DNA of 64,000 bases, from contig CM070546.1 in the NCBI GenBank assembly GCA_036346405.1, forward strand, positions 103,980,826-104,044,825, in the 5' to 3' direction. A model generated the notes under the pieces. It saw only the letters and a program-made list of their open reading frames with translations. It did not search any database and was not told where the DNA came from. Origin of the DNA: Phyllostachys edulis (lineage: Eukaryota > Streptophyta > Magnoliopsida > Poales > Poaceae). This document shows positions 48,135 through 59,084 of this stretch, piece by piece (within the stretch, counting starts at the first letter, position 1; every line of letters begins with the position of its first letter). A program made the translations under genes and the position numbers.

Positions 48135-48955
48135 TGCAGGCGGGGTGCCCGATCTTTCGATGAGATTGATAACTATCAATTTTGGTGGAGGTGACTCTCG
48201 CAATCTGACTACAACTGTACGACGACTCTCGTGCCTTAGCAATCATTGAACCAACTCTAAGATGTTATTGACCTTGCTAGAAGCGCAATCAATCTGAACA
48301 CGAGGTTCAATTCCTACGAGCAATCGAAGAACTAGCAAGAATAAGATGTAAGCAATCTGATATTACGAATAAGATTGTAGTGTAGATGGTATTGAAAACA
48401 AAGGTGGGATCCCGAAGGCTGTCTTGACAGGTGGTCGTCCGGCACAACTGAAGAACAGAAGTTTGCACAATGGCTAAACCCTAACTCAACGAAATCCGAG
48501 TTCTAGTGAAGGGAGGCGGCGGCTCCTATATGGGGAGATGACCAGGGGTGGCTTCCAGGGAAGTGGATGCACACCCCTGGGGTTACAAGGCCCATGGGCC
48601 CAAGTGGAGGTGGCGCAACACCCTTTAGTTCGTGCTCAGAAATATACGCGGACTGTTTTGATGATTGTAGCTGGCTCAGACGTAATTTGAATATGAGGTT
48701 GGATCCTTTGAAAAGTAGACTTGATAAGCTTTCCATGAAGTCCAAGAATGTCCCAAACGGAGTCCGTATGAAGAAGTTACGTCTGTTTAAACTTAATACT
48801 ATCGCAGTAGTCCAAATCTGAATCCAGAACGAGCTCAACTCGAACTCTTGCTTGACTCGGACCCAAAGTGACGTGGTGAACTCCATTATGCCTTCGATGC
48901 ATGTCCATGACTCTACATACCTCTCCTTGGTCCTTTCCCATGTTCCTAAGCACAA
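48135..48955 (-). mobile_element. 5' LTR belonging to the gag/leader unit
   Basis: It ends on the minus strand at 48135 with ...CCGCCTGCA. It contains a TATA-like ccatatagga at 48533-48524 followed by a GC-rich transcribed part and an early agggtttagcc. The start near 48953 (TGTGCTTAGG) is tentative. Its end differs from the other LTR at 29338 (...CCCTGACA), so the two LTRs do not look like a pair. Confidence 0.5.
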
Positions 48956-49134
48956 TTAAATCACTTGCATTAGATAGCGGTCTATTCTCAGTAATATAAA
49001 AACCCAGGAACGAATTGACCTGGTAATTAAGTTGGCAAGCACGAGCTCAAGTAAGTGATCCTTGTAACACTAGTTGTGGATGAGTTGTGTGTGTAGGTGC
49101 GGTTGTATCCATGGTAGGAATGTCCTCATCAGAT

Positions 49135-49496
49135 TTGGCGCTGTTCTTCATCAAGGTGCTAGGGCCATCGTGTTCTTTAGCCGCCCCATCGCGGCACGCC
49201 ACACCAAGCTGGCGGCTTATGAACACGAGCTCATTGGTCTAATCTGGTGATGCGATCGAGGTCAGATTCTATGAGGGCGCCCTTTCACTATCAGGACGGA
49301 TCATTATCCCCTCAAGTTTTTGTTGGGTCAGCGCCTCTCCACGATACCTCAACATCAATGGGCGAGTAAATTATTTGGGTTTGATTTTGTAGTTGAATTC
49401 AAGCCCGGTCACATGAATGTGGTCGCCGACGCCCGATCTCGCCGGAATGCCGAACCGGGGATCACCTTCGCCATCACTGCACCCCAGTTCTCTTTT
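49135..49496 (+). pseudogene. Gypsy RNase H fragment
   Basis: The + strand encodes GAVLHQGARAIVFFSRPI and KLAAYEHELIGL. After a small disruption near 49245-49310 it gives LLGQRLSTIPQHQWASKLFG, FVVEFKPGHMNVVADA and RSRR. These are conserved blocks of chromovirus RNase H and the connection to integrase. It lies opposite to the gypsy element to its left and is cut by LTR sequence beginning TGTAACATCCC at 49497. Confidence 0.85.
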
Positions 49497-50092
49497 GTAA
49501 CATCCCAAATTTTTGTCTTTCTAAAACTTTATTTCAAAATAATTAATTCAAAGATTTGGATTTTAATTTGGAGTTCTGCTATTTCAAAAAAAAGAGCCTT
49601 TTCAAGCTTTTAAAAATAAAATAAATTATTTACAAAATTAATTACCATCTATAAGTTAAAATTATTTTATGTAAGTTCAAAATAATTCTAGGAATTTTTG
49701 TGAATTTTTATAGAATTTTAGGACTCTATTTGCTATTTTCTAAAAATCTATTTGAAATATTTTTAATCTTTATTAAGAATTTTTTAAAAAATGCTTTTCC
49801 GTCGATCACCCATCCTCGATCGCTCCTGGTCGTGCCACGCTTAACCTCCAAAGTCTATTCTCTTTTGACTTGTGTGCTCCCTCCTATTCTTTTATACATT
49901 ATTTCTTCTCTCTTTTCCAAACAGCCTTCTTCCTGCCGTGAGTGTCTCTCTCTCTCTCGTTGCTCATTTTCACTAAACCGAAGTTTCATGGCCTCCTCAC
50001 CTCGCCCTCGCCGGCCGGCCACCACTAGCCGGCCGCCGCCCCCCACTCCTCGCCACCCTCCTTCTCCTCCCCATCCTCCCTTGATTCTACTA
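49497..50092 (+). mobile_element. Truncated gypsy LTR, plus orientation
   Basis: It begins TGTAACATCCCAAATTTTTG inside the RNase H fragment and follows the same pattern as the other gypsy LTRs: AT-rich first part, then a C-rich part with a tctctctctctc run at 49946. Similarity to an LTR stops near 50092, where AT-rich unrelated DNA begins, so the 3' part appears lost. Confidence 0.55.
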
Positions 50093-50472
50093 CGGTACTA
50101 CCCCCAAGACTATTTGATATTCATTATGCGAAGGTAAACCAACAAAGGTACATCGATGATCAAGAGACACTTATTGAGAGAGGGGGAGAAGTAAATACCC
50201 ATGTAAAAGGATTTTTCGTAAATTACACCAAACTGATGCTTACAAGAGCTAGCAAGGAACTCGATTACACTAGCTTAATAATTCTTGCTTACAATTCTAC
50301 GATGGAAGTGAAAATCGGAACCAACACCAAACTCAAAGCGATCCAAAATCTTATGTTCTGAAGAAACCCAAAGTCTTGAGACCCAAAATTCTTGCTCACA
50401 AGGCAAAACTACACCCTCAGATATGTGCCCCTACCAAAATCTTATGTCCGGATTTAATTAACCATGCAGTCC
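50093..50472. other. Unidentified spacer, flank of the SIRE-type LTR
   Basis: AT-rich DNA continuing, after removal of the LTR at 50473-52168, into 52174 onwards. No coding similarity was recognised. Purine-rich gagagaggggga at 50180 is the only notable tract. Confidence 0.35.
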
Positions 50473-52168
50473 TGAAAGCATCTAGGCCCCTAAAAATTAT
50501 TTTGGTAATTAATGACAATATGTGAATATGGGATTAACATGTTTATTGAATATTTACAAGGTTAAATCCCATTGGTGAACATGTTGATGCAAAGTGACAT
50601 GCAAAATGGACTACGAGGATCTTTTGGCTCAAAGACAAGGTACAAGTAGTCTAGGATCTCTTTTTCATTTTACCGGTCTAGGAGTTTTGGATGAAAGATC
50701 GGGTTATAGGATAAACACCGTACTATTAAGAGGATCATGGCTAGTAGCTTGATAGCATGTTCTTGTGCCATATGGATCAATTTAGGATCATGCATGCATT
50801 TGAATTTAAACTTGAAATAAAATTGAAAAGTTCAAAGTGTTTGTCCAAAATCGGTAGTACCTGAGATTATACTGCAAATGTATCGCTTGGTGCGTATATG
50901 ACCGACTTTACTTGGCGGTAGTCAAGCATTTTGAAAGGAACGACCAACTTTGTACTCAAGCTTTAACGATCGAGCTCCTTGAACGGTCATCCGCATCGCG
51001 ATCATTCCATAAGTTAGTTGGCGGTTCAATAAAACCGAAGCGTTACAAATCGCCTCGAGAATCTCTCATGAAAATCGGTCGGACCGCTCATGGCAAGCGG
51101 TCATACCGTTGGTGAAGTCGATGCTCAATTTTGTGAGGCGGTTCAATAAAAATGAATAAGTGCAAATCTACTCTAAAACTCAATCTGAAATCGGACGTTC
51201 GCCTTTAGGGAAGTCGGTCGTATCGCCTCGGGTCATTCCAATGTTTTTATGGCGGTACAAAATTCCGTAACCATCGCAAATCTTAAGCAAATCTCAAAAC
51301 CCTACGAACGGTCAGATCGCCAGATAAACCAGACGATCAAGGCCGTCGGACGCTGCGTTGTTCTATGATCGTTCGATGGGAATTCAACGCTAGCTTTTTC
51401 CTTTTTTAGTATCTGTTCCGTTTAGCTGGCTGATCGGTCGGTTTGATCGTACTGCATCAAGACTTTGTATCACGGTCGTTCGATTTTGCTCGAAAACTTG
51501 ATTTCGCCTCCAACGGTCATAATTGTTGGTGGGGGTATAAATACACCCCCACCGCTCAAGTCAAGGTGCTAGTGCCCATTTGACATTCATAGAGCCTTGA
51601 GAGCCTTGCATTCACTCAACACTCAAAAACACTCTTGTGCATTCATTGTGAGCTTGTTGAGATACATTCAAGTGCATTCATTCTCCTAGTTGATCCATGT
51701 GCACTTGAGTGCCGCAAGTGAAGACTTTGATCTATTACTCTTGGAGTGTTGCCGACTCCTAGATGGTTGGTGGCGGAGCACGGTGATCTCTTCAAGGAAG
51801 ATTGTGAAGAGGTTGATTGCAAGCTTGTGAGTGGTTCGGTGTTCACCATCTCTGAGCGGAGGAAGAACAACCATAGTGACTTGAGGAAAGGCTTAATTCG
51901 TGAAGCCGGCTTGAGATGTCAAGCTCCCTCAACATGGACTAGTGAAGACCAGCAAGTCTTCGATACCACGGGAAAAACATCGTCGTGTCTTTGTGGTTAT
52001 CTCTAGTCTTTACTTTCCATATTTATATTTCTAGCTTGTTTATTGTGATTAATTTGCCTAGCTAGAAGTATAACTTGTTTAGACTAAGTTATTAATTGTC
52101 TAATTTGTTAAATTGTTAAAAGTTTAAAACCTCCTATTCACCTCTAGTCGGTTATCCTTGATCCTACA
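50473..52168 (+). mobile_element. SIRE/Maximus-type copia solo LTR with target duplication
   Basis: It starts TGAAAGCATCTAGGCCCC and ends CCTTGATCCTACA, close to the TGCATCTAGGCCCC...GATCCTACA ends of SIRE-lineage LTRs. It is flanked by identical 5-mers agtcc (50468-50472 and 52169-52173). The interior has CGGTC/GGCGGTTCAATAAAA motifs repeated near 51010 and 51140, and a transcribed part with many gcattca/ctcaac strings. No gag-pol is present, so it is a 1,696-bp solo LTR formed by LTR-LTR recombination. Confidence 0.88.
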
Positions 52169-52173
52169 AGTCC

Positions 52174-53250
52174 AGATCGAGAAACCTAATTAACTATGAT
52201 TTAATGGAATTGGCAGGAAGGATTATTCATGCGAAAATTTAGGGAAAGAATAAATAGAAGGCAAGAAACCAAGAACCTGCTGCGGTGTCCTCGGAGGAGA
52301 GGAAGAGGCTGCGGCCGTGATTCCAAGACAGAAACAATGAAGGCGGGGGCGGGGGCGGAGGCGGAGAGCGGCAGGGAAAGTGGCGACGAACGCCAGACGG
52401 GACGGTGGCGGCTCGAGTGTTCCTCCGCTCCTCGCTGAGTGGAGGCGCGCGAACTGCGAACTCCTGGCTCGAAGGATGAGATGGTTCAAGCTGAATATTC
52501 CTCTTTTACAGTATATCATCTTGTTCAGCGAAATCGAACGAACCACACGACTCACCCTCTTGCTCTCGCCTCCGGCAACGCCCACGCCAACCACCGCCGT
52601 CGTTCCGGCCAACCCGATGAGCTTCATCTACCGCCACCCACATCACCTCATGTTTTTGGGCACGCCATGCAACGCCATGGTCTTCTTCCCCACGTTCGAC
52701 CGAAACTATCGTCATCATCGTCGCTCGCAACCCGGTGAGCCCCTTCTTGATTCCCCTTTACTCAAGCATCCCCAGGGCATCCCGTTCCTTCCCTCACCAC
52801 CTGCTCCGGCTCCCCCTCCCCGTAGTGTCGCTGCCACAATGGACCCGTCGTCGGCCCGACTCGATCCACCCCCATCGACATCGTCTGCACCAAGGACATT
52901 CCCTTACCTCCCTCTTACCCCGTGCGCGCTCTATCCTCCTCCAGCGACCGCCGAGAGTAGTTGCGTCGCCGCTGTGGTCTGCCTTCCGTCGCATCATCGC
53001 CACCCCTTGAACTTCTCTTCCGTGGGGACCTATTTTTGGGGTCCTCCGGCAACTCTCCTCTCTGCTGGCGAGCCCGCCCGAGCCGTCTCTGTGCCTCCTC
53101 TATTTTCTTTGTGACTCTCTCTGTGGCCAAATTCATCCTCCAATCAAACAAAATCGTGTATCATCTCATCCAAACAACCAAACACACTCTTGTATCATTT
53201 CATTCAAGATCATCGTATCCATCTTGTACCATCTCATTCCATTTAACTTC
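52174..53250 (+). other. GC-rich DNA with a long low-complexity frame, probably not a gene
   Basis: The longest frame in the window (52380-53114, 244 codons) lies here, with overlapping open frames on both strands. The predicted protein is Pro/Ser/His/Arg-rich (for example FLPSPPAPAPPPRSVAATMD), with no domain, signal or clear start context. Multi-frame openness in GC-rich DNA points to composition rather than selection. A hypothetical or relic gene cannot be excluded. Confidence 0.25.
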
Positions 53251-53289
53251 ATCCTTCGTCCAAACACCCCTCAAATTGGCGACCCGCCC

Positions 53290-53790
53290 CGACACGAACA
53301 GCCTGGCTAACTAAACAGATCGTGTCGTGTTGGTACTATGCATGCCGTGGTGTCCCAGCCCAGACACGTTAAGCCTGACCGCCTCCACGCGCAGTCGCGC
53401 CCTGCCACGCCTAGCCTCCTTCGGGTCGTGCCGTTCCTAGCTGGGCCGTACACGGCATAGTATTGTGTGTGCCGTGGCGGACCAGCCTACTAGGCTAGGA
53501 TCGTGATCCAAGCACGACACATCTTGTTGGACCGTGTCGGGTCGAGGCCAGACCAACAGTCCATTCTTCGAATGTCTGGCACTACCCATCTGGCCACCTA
53601 TTTAGTCCATCTCTTTCTAACTTGGAATCAAAGATATGGTCTGCCTCGTGATACAAAAAGACGAGGCCCACGACCTAGCGCAAGTCGAGCCTAAATGTCG
53701 TCCAAATAGAACTAGCCTGTTTGAAATTTTGGGCCAGTCTAGTCAAAAAGCCTGAACGGGCCTAAGACCATTATAGCTTGTTTTGATGCA
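53290..53790. repeat. hAT-like subterminal repeat region
   Basis: Dense GTCGTG/CACGAC, GGGCCG and GTGCCGTGG motifs in both orientations occur from gcgacccgcccc to cctgaacgggccta. The texture resembles 3300-3575, which follows a genuine hAT transposase. No transposase is present here, so this may be the end of a non-autonomous hAT. Termini were not identified. Confidence 0.4.
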
Positions 53791-54059
53791 CTATATACAA
53801 CTTAATCTCTGCAGATTGACAAAAAAAATTGAACTAAAATCTCTTTCAATTTAAAAGAATTTAAAAGATTTAGGTCTAATCTATCGCTACCCAATCAAGC
53901 TAAGGCTTACTACTTTTTCCCGTGCAGATGACTCCACGGTTCGCTAGAAAATGGCCCGCCCAGAAATGAAATAGGCCTAACCCAAAACTACAGCGCAGCT
54001 TGGCTTCGGCCTGAACCAGCCCATTTTGCGGCTAGGCTTCTTCTAACCCTCAACGGCTC

Positions 54060-54103
54060 AACCCGTCCACGATTGGCTTCGCCAGCGCCACCCACGTCGC
54101 ATT

Positions 54104-54135
<32 letters not shown>

Positions 54136-54294
54136 GCCGCCGCCGTCGCACTGCGCTGCCTGCTCCATCACTCCCCTCTCCCCTTCCTTTCCTCTTTCGT
54201 CTCCCTCTTCCCCAGGATCTGTGACCCTGTGGCGTCCCAGATCGCCGGCGACAAGCGATCCCGGATCGTAGATCGCGGGAGTGCACCGACCCTG
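54060..54294 (+). other. 5'UTR exon of the uL18 gene, with (CCG)n repeat
   Basis: GC-rich leader containing a (CCG/GCC)n run at 54109-54150 and pyrimidine-rich blocks. It ends at a donor, accctg followed by gtaactaact. The inferred intron is 54295-55550 and ends cttgcggcag. Exon limits are inferred from splice signals and composition. The transcription start is not identified. Frames across the CCG run on both strands are low-complexity. Confidence 0.55.
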
Positions 54295-55564
54295 GTAACT
54301 AACTAATTCATCCTCTTCGATTGCCTTTGCGCACTTGTCAATCGAATGCTTGTAGAACTTCTCTCTTTGACTTCACATTGGCATTAGTAAGGTTTAGGAA
54401 CTCCACGGTGTAGTTAGTTAATGCTTGACTCTATTTCCTATATAGTGATTAGTGAAGTGAATTGCCACTCTCTTTTTTTTGTTGGCAATTCTAGATGAGG
54501 ATAGGCGAGATGTCATGTATATCATTCCCAAAGCCGAAGCCTCACCGTCTGGCATGCCTGCCTCTGAATTCTTATGCTTCCCAGTCTTGGGTTGGGTTCC
54601 TGCTTCAGCTCACTGAATCCCTGTGCAAGTGTAGTCCACAGCTTTTTCAGGGAGAGTTCTCTCCATCTATCAATCTCTCACGCATGCGGACGCACACGAC
54701 TGATTCTCCATCTGGATTGGTGGCCTCTCTTAGGACATCTTCCTTTTTTAATCACTTGATTTGATGTAGTTCATCTAGCGAATTCAGACGAATCCTGGCT
54801 TGCATGGTTTGGTATCCTTTCATCTTGCTGAGTGGACTAGCACCAATCAAACTGTCTTTCACGCCCAAAACACTCTGAACTTAAAGGTTCAACTGTGTTT
54901 GTTGGACATGCTCAAAATCTGCTCTTGGTTTATTGGTCCAGTCCTATCTTGTCTGACACCGTGGTAGCCAAGATGCATTTGCTGGGCTTTTGTAAGCATC
55001 AAGTTACTGCTGCTGCAATATGCCCATCCAGATATCCAATTGCATAACTGATTGGAATACTATTCTCATAGCTCGACGGCCCATTCATTCGCTGAAAGCG
55101 GAAGTGCGGATGTACAGATCAGAGCTTCTTGGCTAGCATGTAATGTATAAGCGAAATGTCAAGAGAGTTTTTTAGTGCATCTGTGTCTGTCACAATTATC
55201 GTAAAATAGTTGCAATATCGGGTCAAGAATCTACTTCCCAGGCAATTTCATTACTTAAGAGGGTATATTGACTATGGTTTTGTTTGTTTTCTTTAAGCAT
55301 GTAACTGTGTCATGTGTATCTTCCTTATGTCTAGATCTGGGATGAAAACCTATTGATTCCTCGATTAGCATTGCCTAAATATTGCTTTTCATTGTACTGT
55401 TTGTGTCCTGGTTTTGAACATCCTCAGCTAATGAATCAGATTGGTTTGCACATCACTGTTGTGCTGTTCACTTCTGTGCATTGGTTTTGAACATCTGTAT
55501 GTATGTTGCAACTAGCTAAAACTTCCTTTTTGCTTGTCAACTTGCGGCAGAGAACCCAGCAACT

Positions 55565-55909
55565 ATGGTGATCCCTCCACCAGAAAGGGCTGCTAGAGTC
55601 ACCCGTTTTCTCAAGCCCTACCTGTTGAGGATGCATTTCTCAAACAAGTATGTATCCGCTCAGGTTATTCATACCCTGACGGCAACAGTCGCATGCTCTG
55701 CAAGCTCACAGGAGAAGCTGCTGAGACCGAATATGGAATCAACTCGTGATGTTGCCGCTGCTGCGAAGATTGGAAAGTTGCTTGGTGAGCGCCTACTACT
55801 CAAGGGGATACCGGCTGTGTCCATCCACATGAAGAGAGAGCAGAAGTACCACGGGAAAGTCAAGGCTGTTATAGACTCTGTCAGAGAAGCTGGAGTCAAG
55901 ATGTTGTGA
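55565..55909 (+). CDS. uL18 (L18p/L5e) family ribosomal protein, probably mitochondrial
   Basis: One uninterrupted frame of 114 codons starts at ATG 55565, 14 nt after the predicted acceptor. The family pattern of bacterial-type L18 is clear. Residues 23-33 (HFSNKYVSAQV) match the beta strand after the 5S rRNA-binding segment, and TATVACSASSQE matches 'TLASASTLE'. AAAAKIGKLLGERLLLKGIP matches the central helix, and KYHGKVKAVIDSVREAGVKM matches the C-terminal 'YHGRVKALADAAREAGL'. uL18 binds 5S rRNA in the large ribosomal subunit central protuberance. The protein starts MVIPPPERAARVTRFLKPYL without a long transit peptide; plant homologues of this short form are generally called L18-like and thought to be organellar, which I infer rather than see. 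Confidence 0.9.
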   Translation: MVIPPPERAARVTRFLKPYLLRMHFSNKYVSAQVIHTLTATVACSASSQEKLLRPNMESTRDVAAAAKIGKLLGERLLLKGIPAVSIHMKREQKYHGKVKAVIDSVREAGVKML

Positions 55910-56005
55910 TGTTGAAAATGTAGAACTCGGTTAGCATCTGCGCAAACTTGAGCTGTATTTCTGAAGTTTGGAGCAATTCAAAAACAGCAGCAACTTTGGC
56001 TTTCT

Positions 56006-56085
56006 GAATTCAGGGCTAAACGAACATTTTCCAGGTTAATAAGAGGAATTCAGGGCTAAACGAACATTTTCCAGGTTAATAAGAG
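56006..56085 (+). repeat. Perfect 40-bp tandem duplication in the uL18 3'UTR
   Basis: The 40-bp unit from gaattcagggctaaacg to ttaataagag occurs at 56006-56045 and again, identically, at 56046-56085. Each copy ends with AATAAG, a plausible near-upstream polyadenylation element. The exact identity indicates recent duplication. Confidence 0.92.
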
Positions 56086-56259
56086 GACTTTGTGCTGTTG
56101 AATGAGTTGATTTGTTGTGTCAATTGGACAGAAAATGTTGTTCATCTTAATATCTCACATTTAGCCTGCAGTTATCAGTAACTTCTAGGGAAGTGTATAT
56201 ACTCACCTGAAAGAGAAATGTGCAATTCGCAAAGCAAGCAAGGAGTAGACTGATGATCT

Positions 56260-56820
56260 GCAGTAAACAGTAGTGGCGCTTCAGGATTTGTGTAGTTTTC
56301 CGTTGGGAGACCATACCAGTACTCTTCTATTTGATTCTCTCGAAATGCATCTCTATTCGGTGGAAGATATTATGTCGCCTGTTTGCCTGACACGTTCGTT
56401 CCATACTTATAAAACTGTTATCGATCATGCTGTGATTTGCATGTTTGTTATGGTTGATCACGACTGGCGAGCGGGTAGGCACGCAGCCGGATACGACCTG
56501 TCCAGATGCAACGCCGCGCTGCCGACCGCCTCCACCAGACGCCCCCTCCGCCGCGCCAAGGGTCGGATACCCCCGGGCGTCCTTACTCTCTCGGTGGAAT
56601 CCGGCTGATCCGCGGGGCTCACCGCTCCATCCCTTTCACCGTGGGAAAGAGAGGCAAAAAGCTCTGCGCAATGTTTGCCTCGAGGGCAGGCGGCGCGTGG
56701 ACCTTGTCCATGTGCATCAGAAGGAAAGGGAAATTGGACGCCGTGGTGCGGGAAGATCTGGGGTTGGTTGATACGTGGTCGGTGGATGGCTGCCTCCGTG
56801 AGACCTGAGAACTACACGGG
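56260..56820 (+). other. GC-rich patch with overlapping frames, no recognised gene
   Basis: Frames 56445-56771 and 56506-56808 overlap in different phases. Both encode Arg/Pro-rich sequence with no recognisable motif. The segment rises sharply in GC content between AT-rich flanks, so it may be a gene fragment or a CpG-rich relic. The source is unknown. Confidence 0.25.
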
Positions 56821-58110
56821 ACCGCGTCTAGCTTGTGTTAAGTCTCACATTACGGTTAGAATGGCACTGTTGTACGATAAAATAAGTAAAAATAGTCTTT
56901 TTGAATGAAATAGCAAAAATAACAACTGTAAAGTGCTCAAAACCCACGTTAGTGGACCTACCAGAGGTTATAATCTAAGGCTAAATATGATCTAACGACA
57001 TTAATCCTAACTCGAGCCTAGCTTCGGTTGGTGGGAAAGAATGTGGATGACACCCCACCACCTGTGCTTAGTCCTCTTCTGTGAATTTGGGTGTCTATTG
57101 GTGTGCACAGATCTCTAGTGCAGACAGAGGCCGAGTTGTACTTCCATTCTAAAAAATCCTAACTCAATGTTGAACACCTATTCTAATTCTTAGAGCTAAG
57201 CAATTTACATACCAAAGCTACCGACAACTAAGATAAGCATATGCAAGCACACCGGCGCTGCAAGATGGCCATGCTAATCCGGTGCTCTAAATAGAAAGCA
57301 CAATTAGAAATGGGCAATCAAGTGAATCAACAGCTGATATAAGACATGGTACGGTAGAAGGGTCATGACAGGTAATGGTTACCAACCTCTTTGTTCTGTG
57401 AAAGAAAAGCCTCTCAATTAAACTTCATCCGAATCAAGACTCGAAACCTTTCCATAAATCCTCAAGATGTCAAAGTACCTCCTTATGCTTAGACACTCAT
57501 ACAAAGCCACCATAAAACAGGATGTGAAAATGGACACCTACACCACAGAGACGAGATGGAGTGAACAAAGCAAAGTCATCGGTTAGAAGAATATGTGGAA
57601 TTCCTATTAGGATTATTTTTATGAGTAGATGGATTTCAATGGAAGAACGATTTACTGATGGCAGGTGAAGCTCTAATGGTACATGTGGACATCAACAAAT
57701 TTGAACAAAAGAAATGAATAATGACTTCAATAGAAGAATGGTTCACTAATGGCAGGTGGGACTATCCTTTAGTTTCCTATTGGTACCAATACTAAAACCT
57801 TTTGGAAGTGCTCCTTCAGTCCTGCCTCTGCAACAAAACATGACATGGCAATATTCTGTGGACTAGAGCAAAGACACTAAAATGGGAAAATGTAGAATTC
57901 CGTTGAATTATTCCACAGGGCAAATATCGCTTTAGCACTGAGTGAAAGCTCACTGTTTTGTAATGCTACTCGAATTCTTGCACCTAGCCTCTAGATGCTT
58001 CTGTTGCGTGGGTAACATATGGTGTACATGCATTACTACATAAAAATGCGACATGCATATTCTCTCCTGAAATGAAACAAAACACAAATGTTGTTGATTA
58101 ATTATGTTAT
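56821..58110. other. Intergenic DNA, no gene seen
   Basis: AT-rich sequence. A loosely repeated string (aagaacgatttactgatggcaggtg near 57641 and aagaatggttcactaatggcaggtg near 57733) is the only structure noted. Confidence 0.4.
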
Positions 58111-58134
58111 ATAGAATGGTGTGATGTTTTGCTT

Positions 58135-58390
58135 CTACTGAAATGGCGGCGACGAAGAGGTGGCGCTGGTGAAGAGGAGAGGCGAAGGAGGGAAAGGGAG
58201 TGAGTGCCGGGGGAGCGGCGACGTGACAAAGAGGGGAGAAGGATGTGCCGGGGAGGGGAGAGGGGCGACGGAGGAGGAAGTGGGAGAGCGTAGGAGAGGG
58301 AAAGTCGAGACAGAGAGCGAGAGGAGCATAGGTGCGTGGCATGGGGCTCAAGCCACCGCGTGAAGGAGAGAGGGGTGGGATTAGGGTTGT
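58135..58390 (-). other. Possible first-exon fragment of a minus-strand gene
   Basis: A minus-strand frame entering at about 58351 (MSPMPRTYAPLALCLDFPSP) is Ser/Pro/Leu-rich with few acidic residues, like a plastid or mitochondrial transit peptide. It runs to HQRHLFVAAISVEA, then enters AT-rich DNA without a good splice donor. Upstream (58380-58400) is caaccctaatcccacc, common in plant leaders. Composition could explain the frame, so I rate it a weak candidate. Confidence 0.25.
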
Positions 58391-59084
58391 TGATCAGGGG
58401 TTCACGTTAGGCGTCTGATTTTGATCCAATGTAATCATTTGTGTTTCGCTGGCGTGTCCATCATAGTTGGAGGCCATTTTCACGCCCTCTTATATTAGTT
58501 AATAATGGAATAAGTCCATTTTACCCCACTAACTTTCCAAAAGTTCACTTAACCCCATCAACTACAAAACTTATTTTTTTACCCTTGTAATATTTCAAAA
58601 CCGAGTCAAATAACACCCTGAGGTGGTTTGGTTGATGTGGGTCCATTCTAGAGCTATTTTGGTCATATGGACATCCATGTCATCTTTTAGTTCCACTCAC
58701 ATGTACAAGCCAACAGAAGAAACAGAGGAGGCGGCGGCCTGGGAGGTGGCACCAGCGGCCAAAGAGGGTCCCTGGGACCATGGGGAGTCAAGGGGTGGCG
58801 GTGGCACTCCTAGAGAAGGCCCATGGCGGCGGGGCGCAAGGCCGAGCGGCGGCTGATGCTAGGGAAGAAGAGGGACAACGAAGGGGGTGGGGGAGGGACA
58901 AAAATGAGGTGAGCACATACATCTAGGGAGTGAGGGGAACACAACGGAGTAGTTAGTGGGGGCGGGGATGAATCGAGGAGGGCCTGCGACGGGGACCTGA
59001 GGCGACGCCGAGTATACAGCTTGGCGGCGATGATCTGGTGGAAAGGGCCCAAATGTGTGATGGGGAAGGATTGAGGAGGTGTAG

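Noticed and set aside
52380..53114. Longest open frame in the window (244 codons, + strand)
   Set aside because: Pro/Ser/Arg-rich low complexity, overlapping long frames on both strands and no domain. GC-rich composition explains it, so it is listed only as a GC-rich block.
56445..56808. Two overlapping Arg/Pro-rich frames as a gene
   Set aside because: No domain, competing phases and no splice or start context. Kept only as an unexplained GC-rich patch.
58160..58363. Plus-strand Gly/Glu/Arg-rich frame
   Set aside because: Antisense shadow of a C-rich minus-strand segment; purely compositional.
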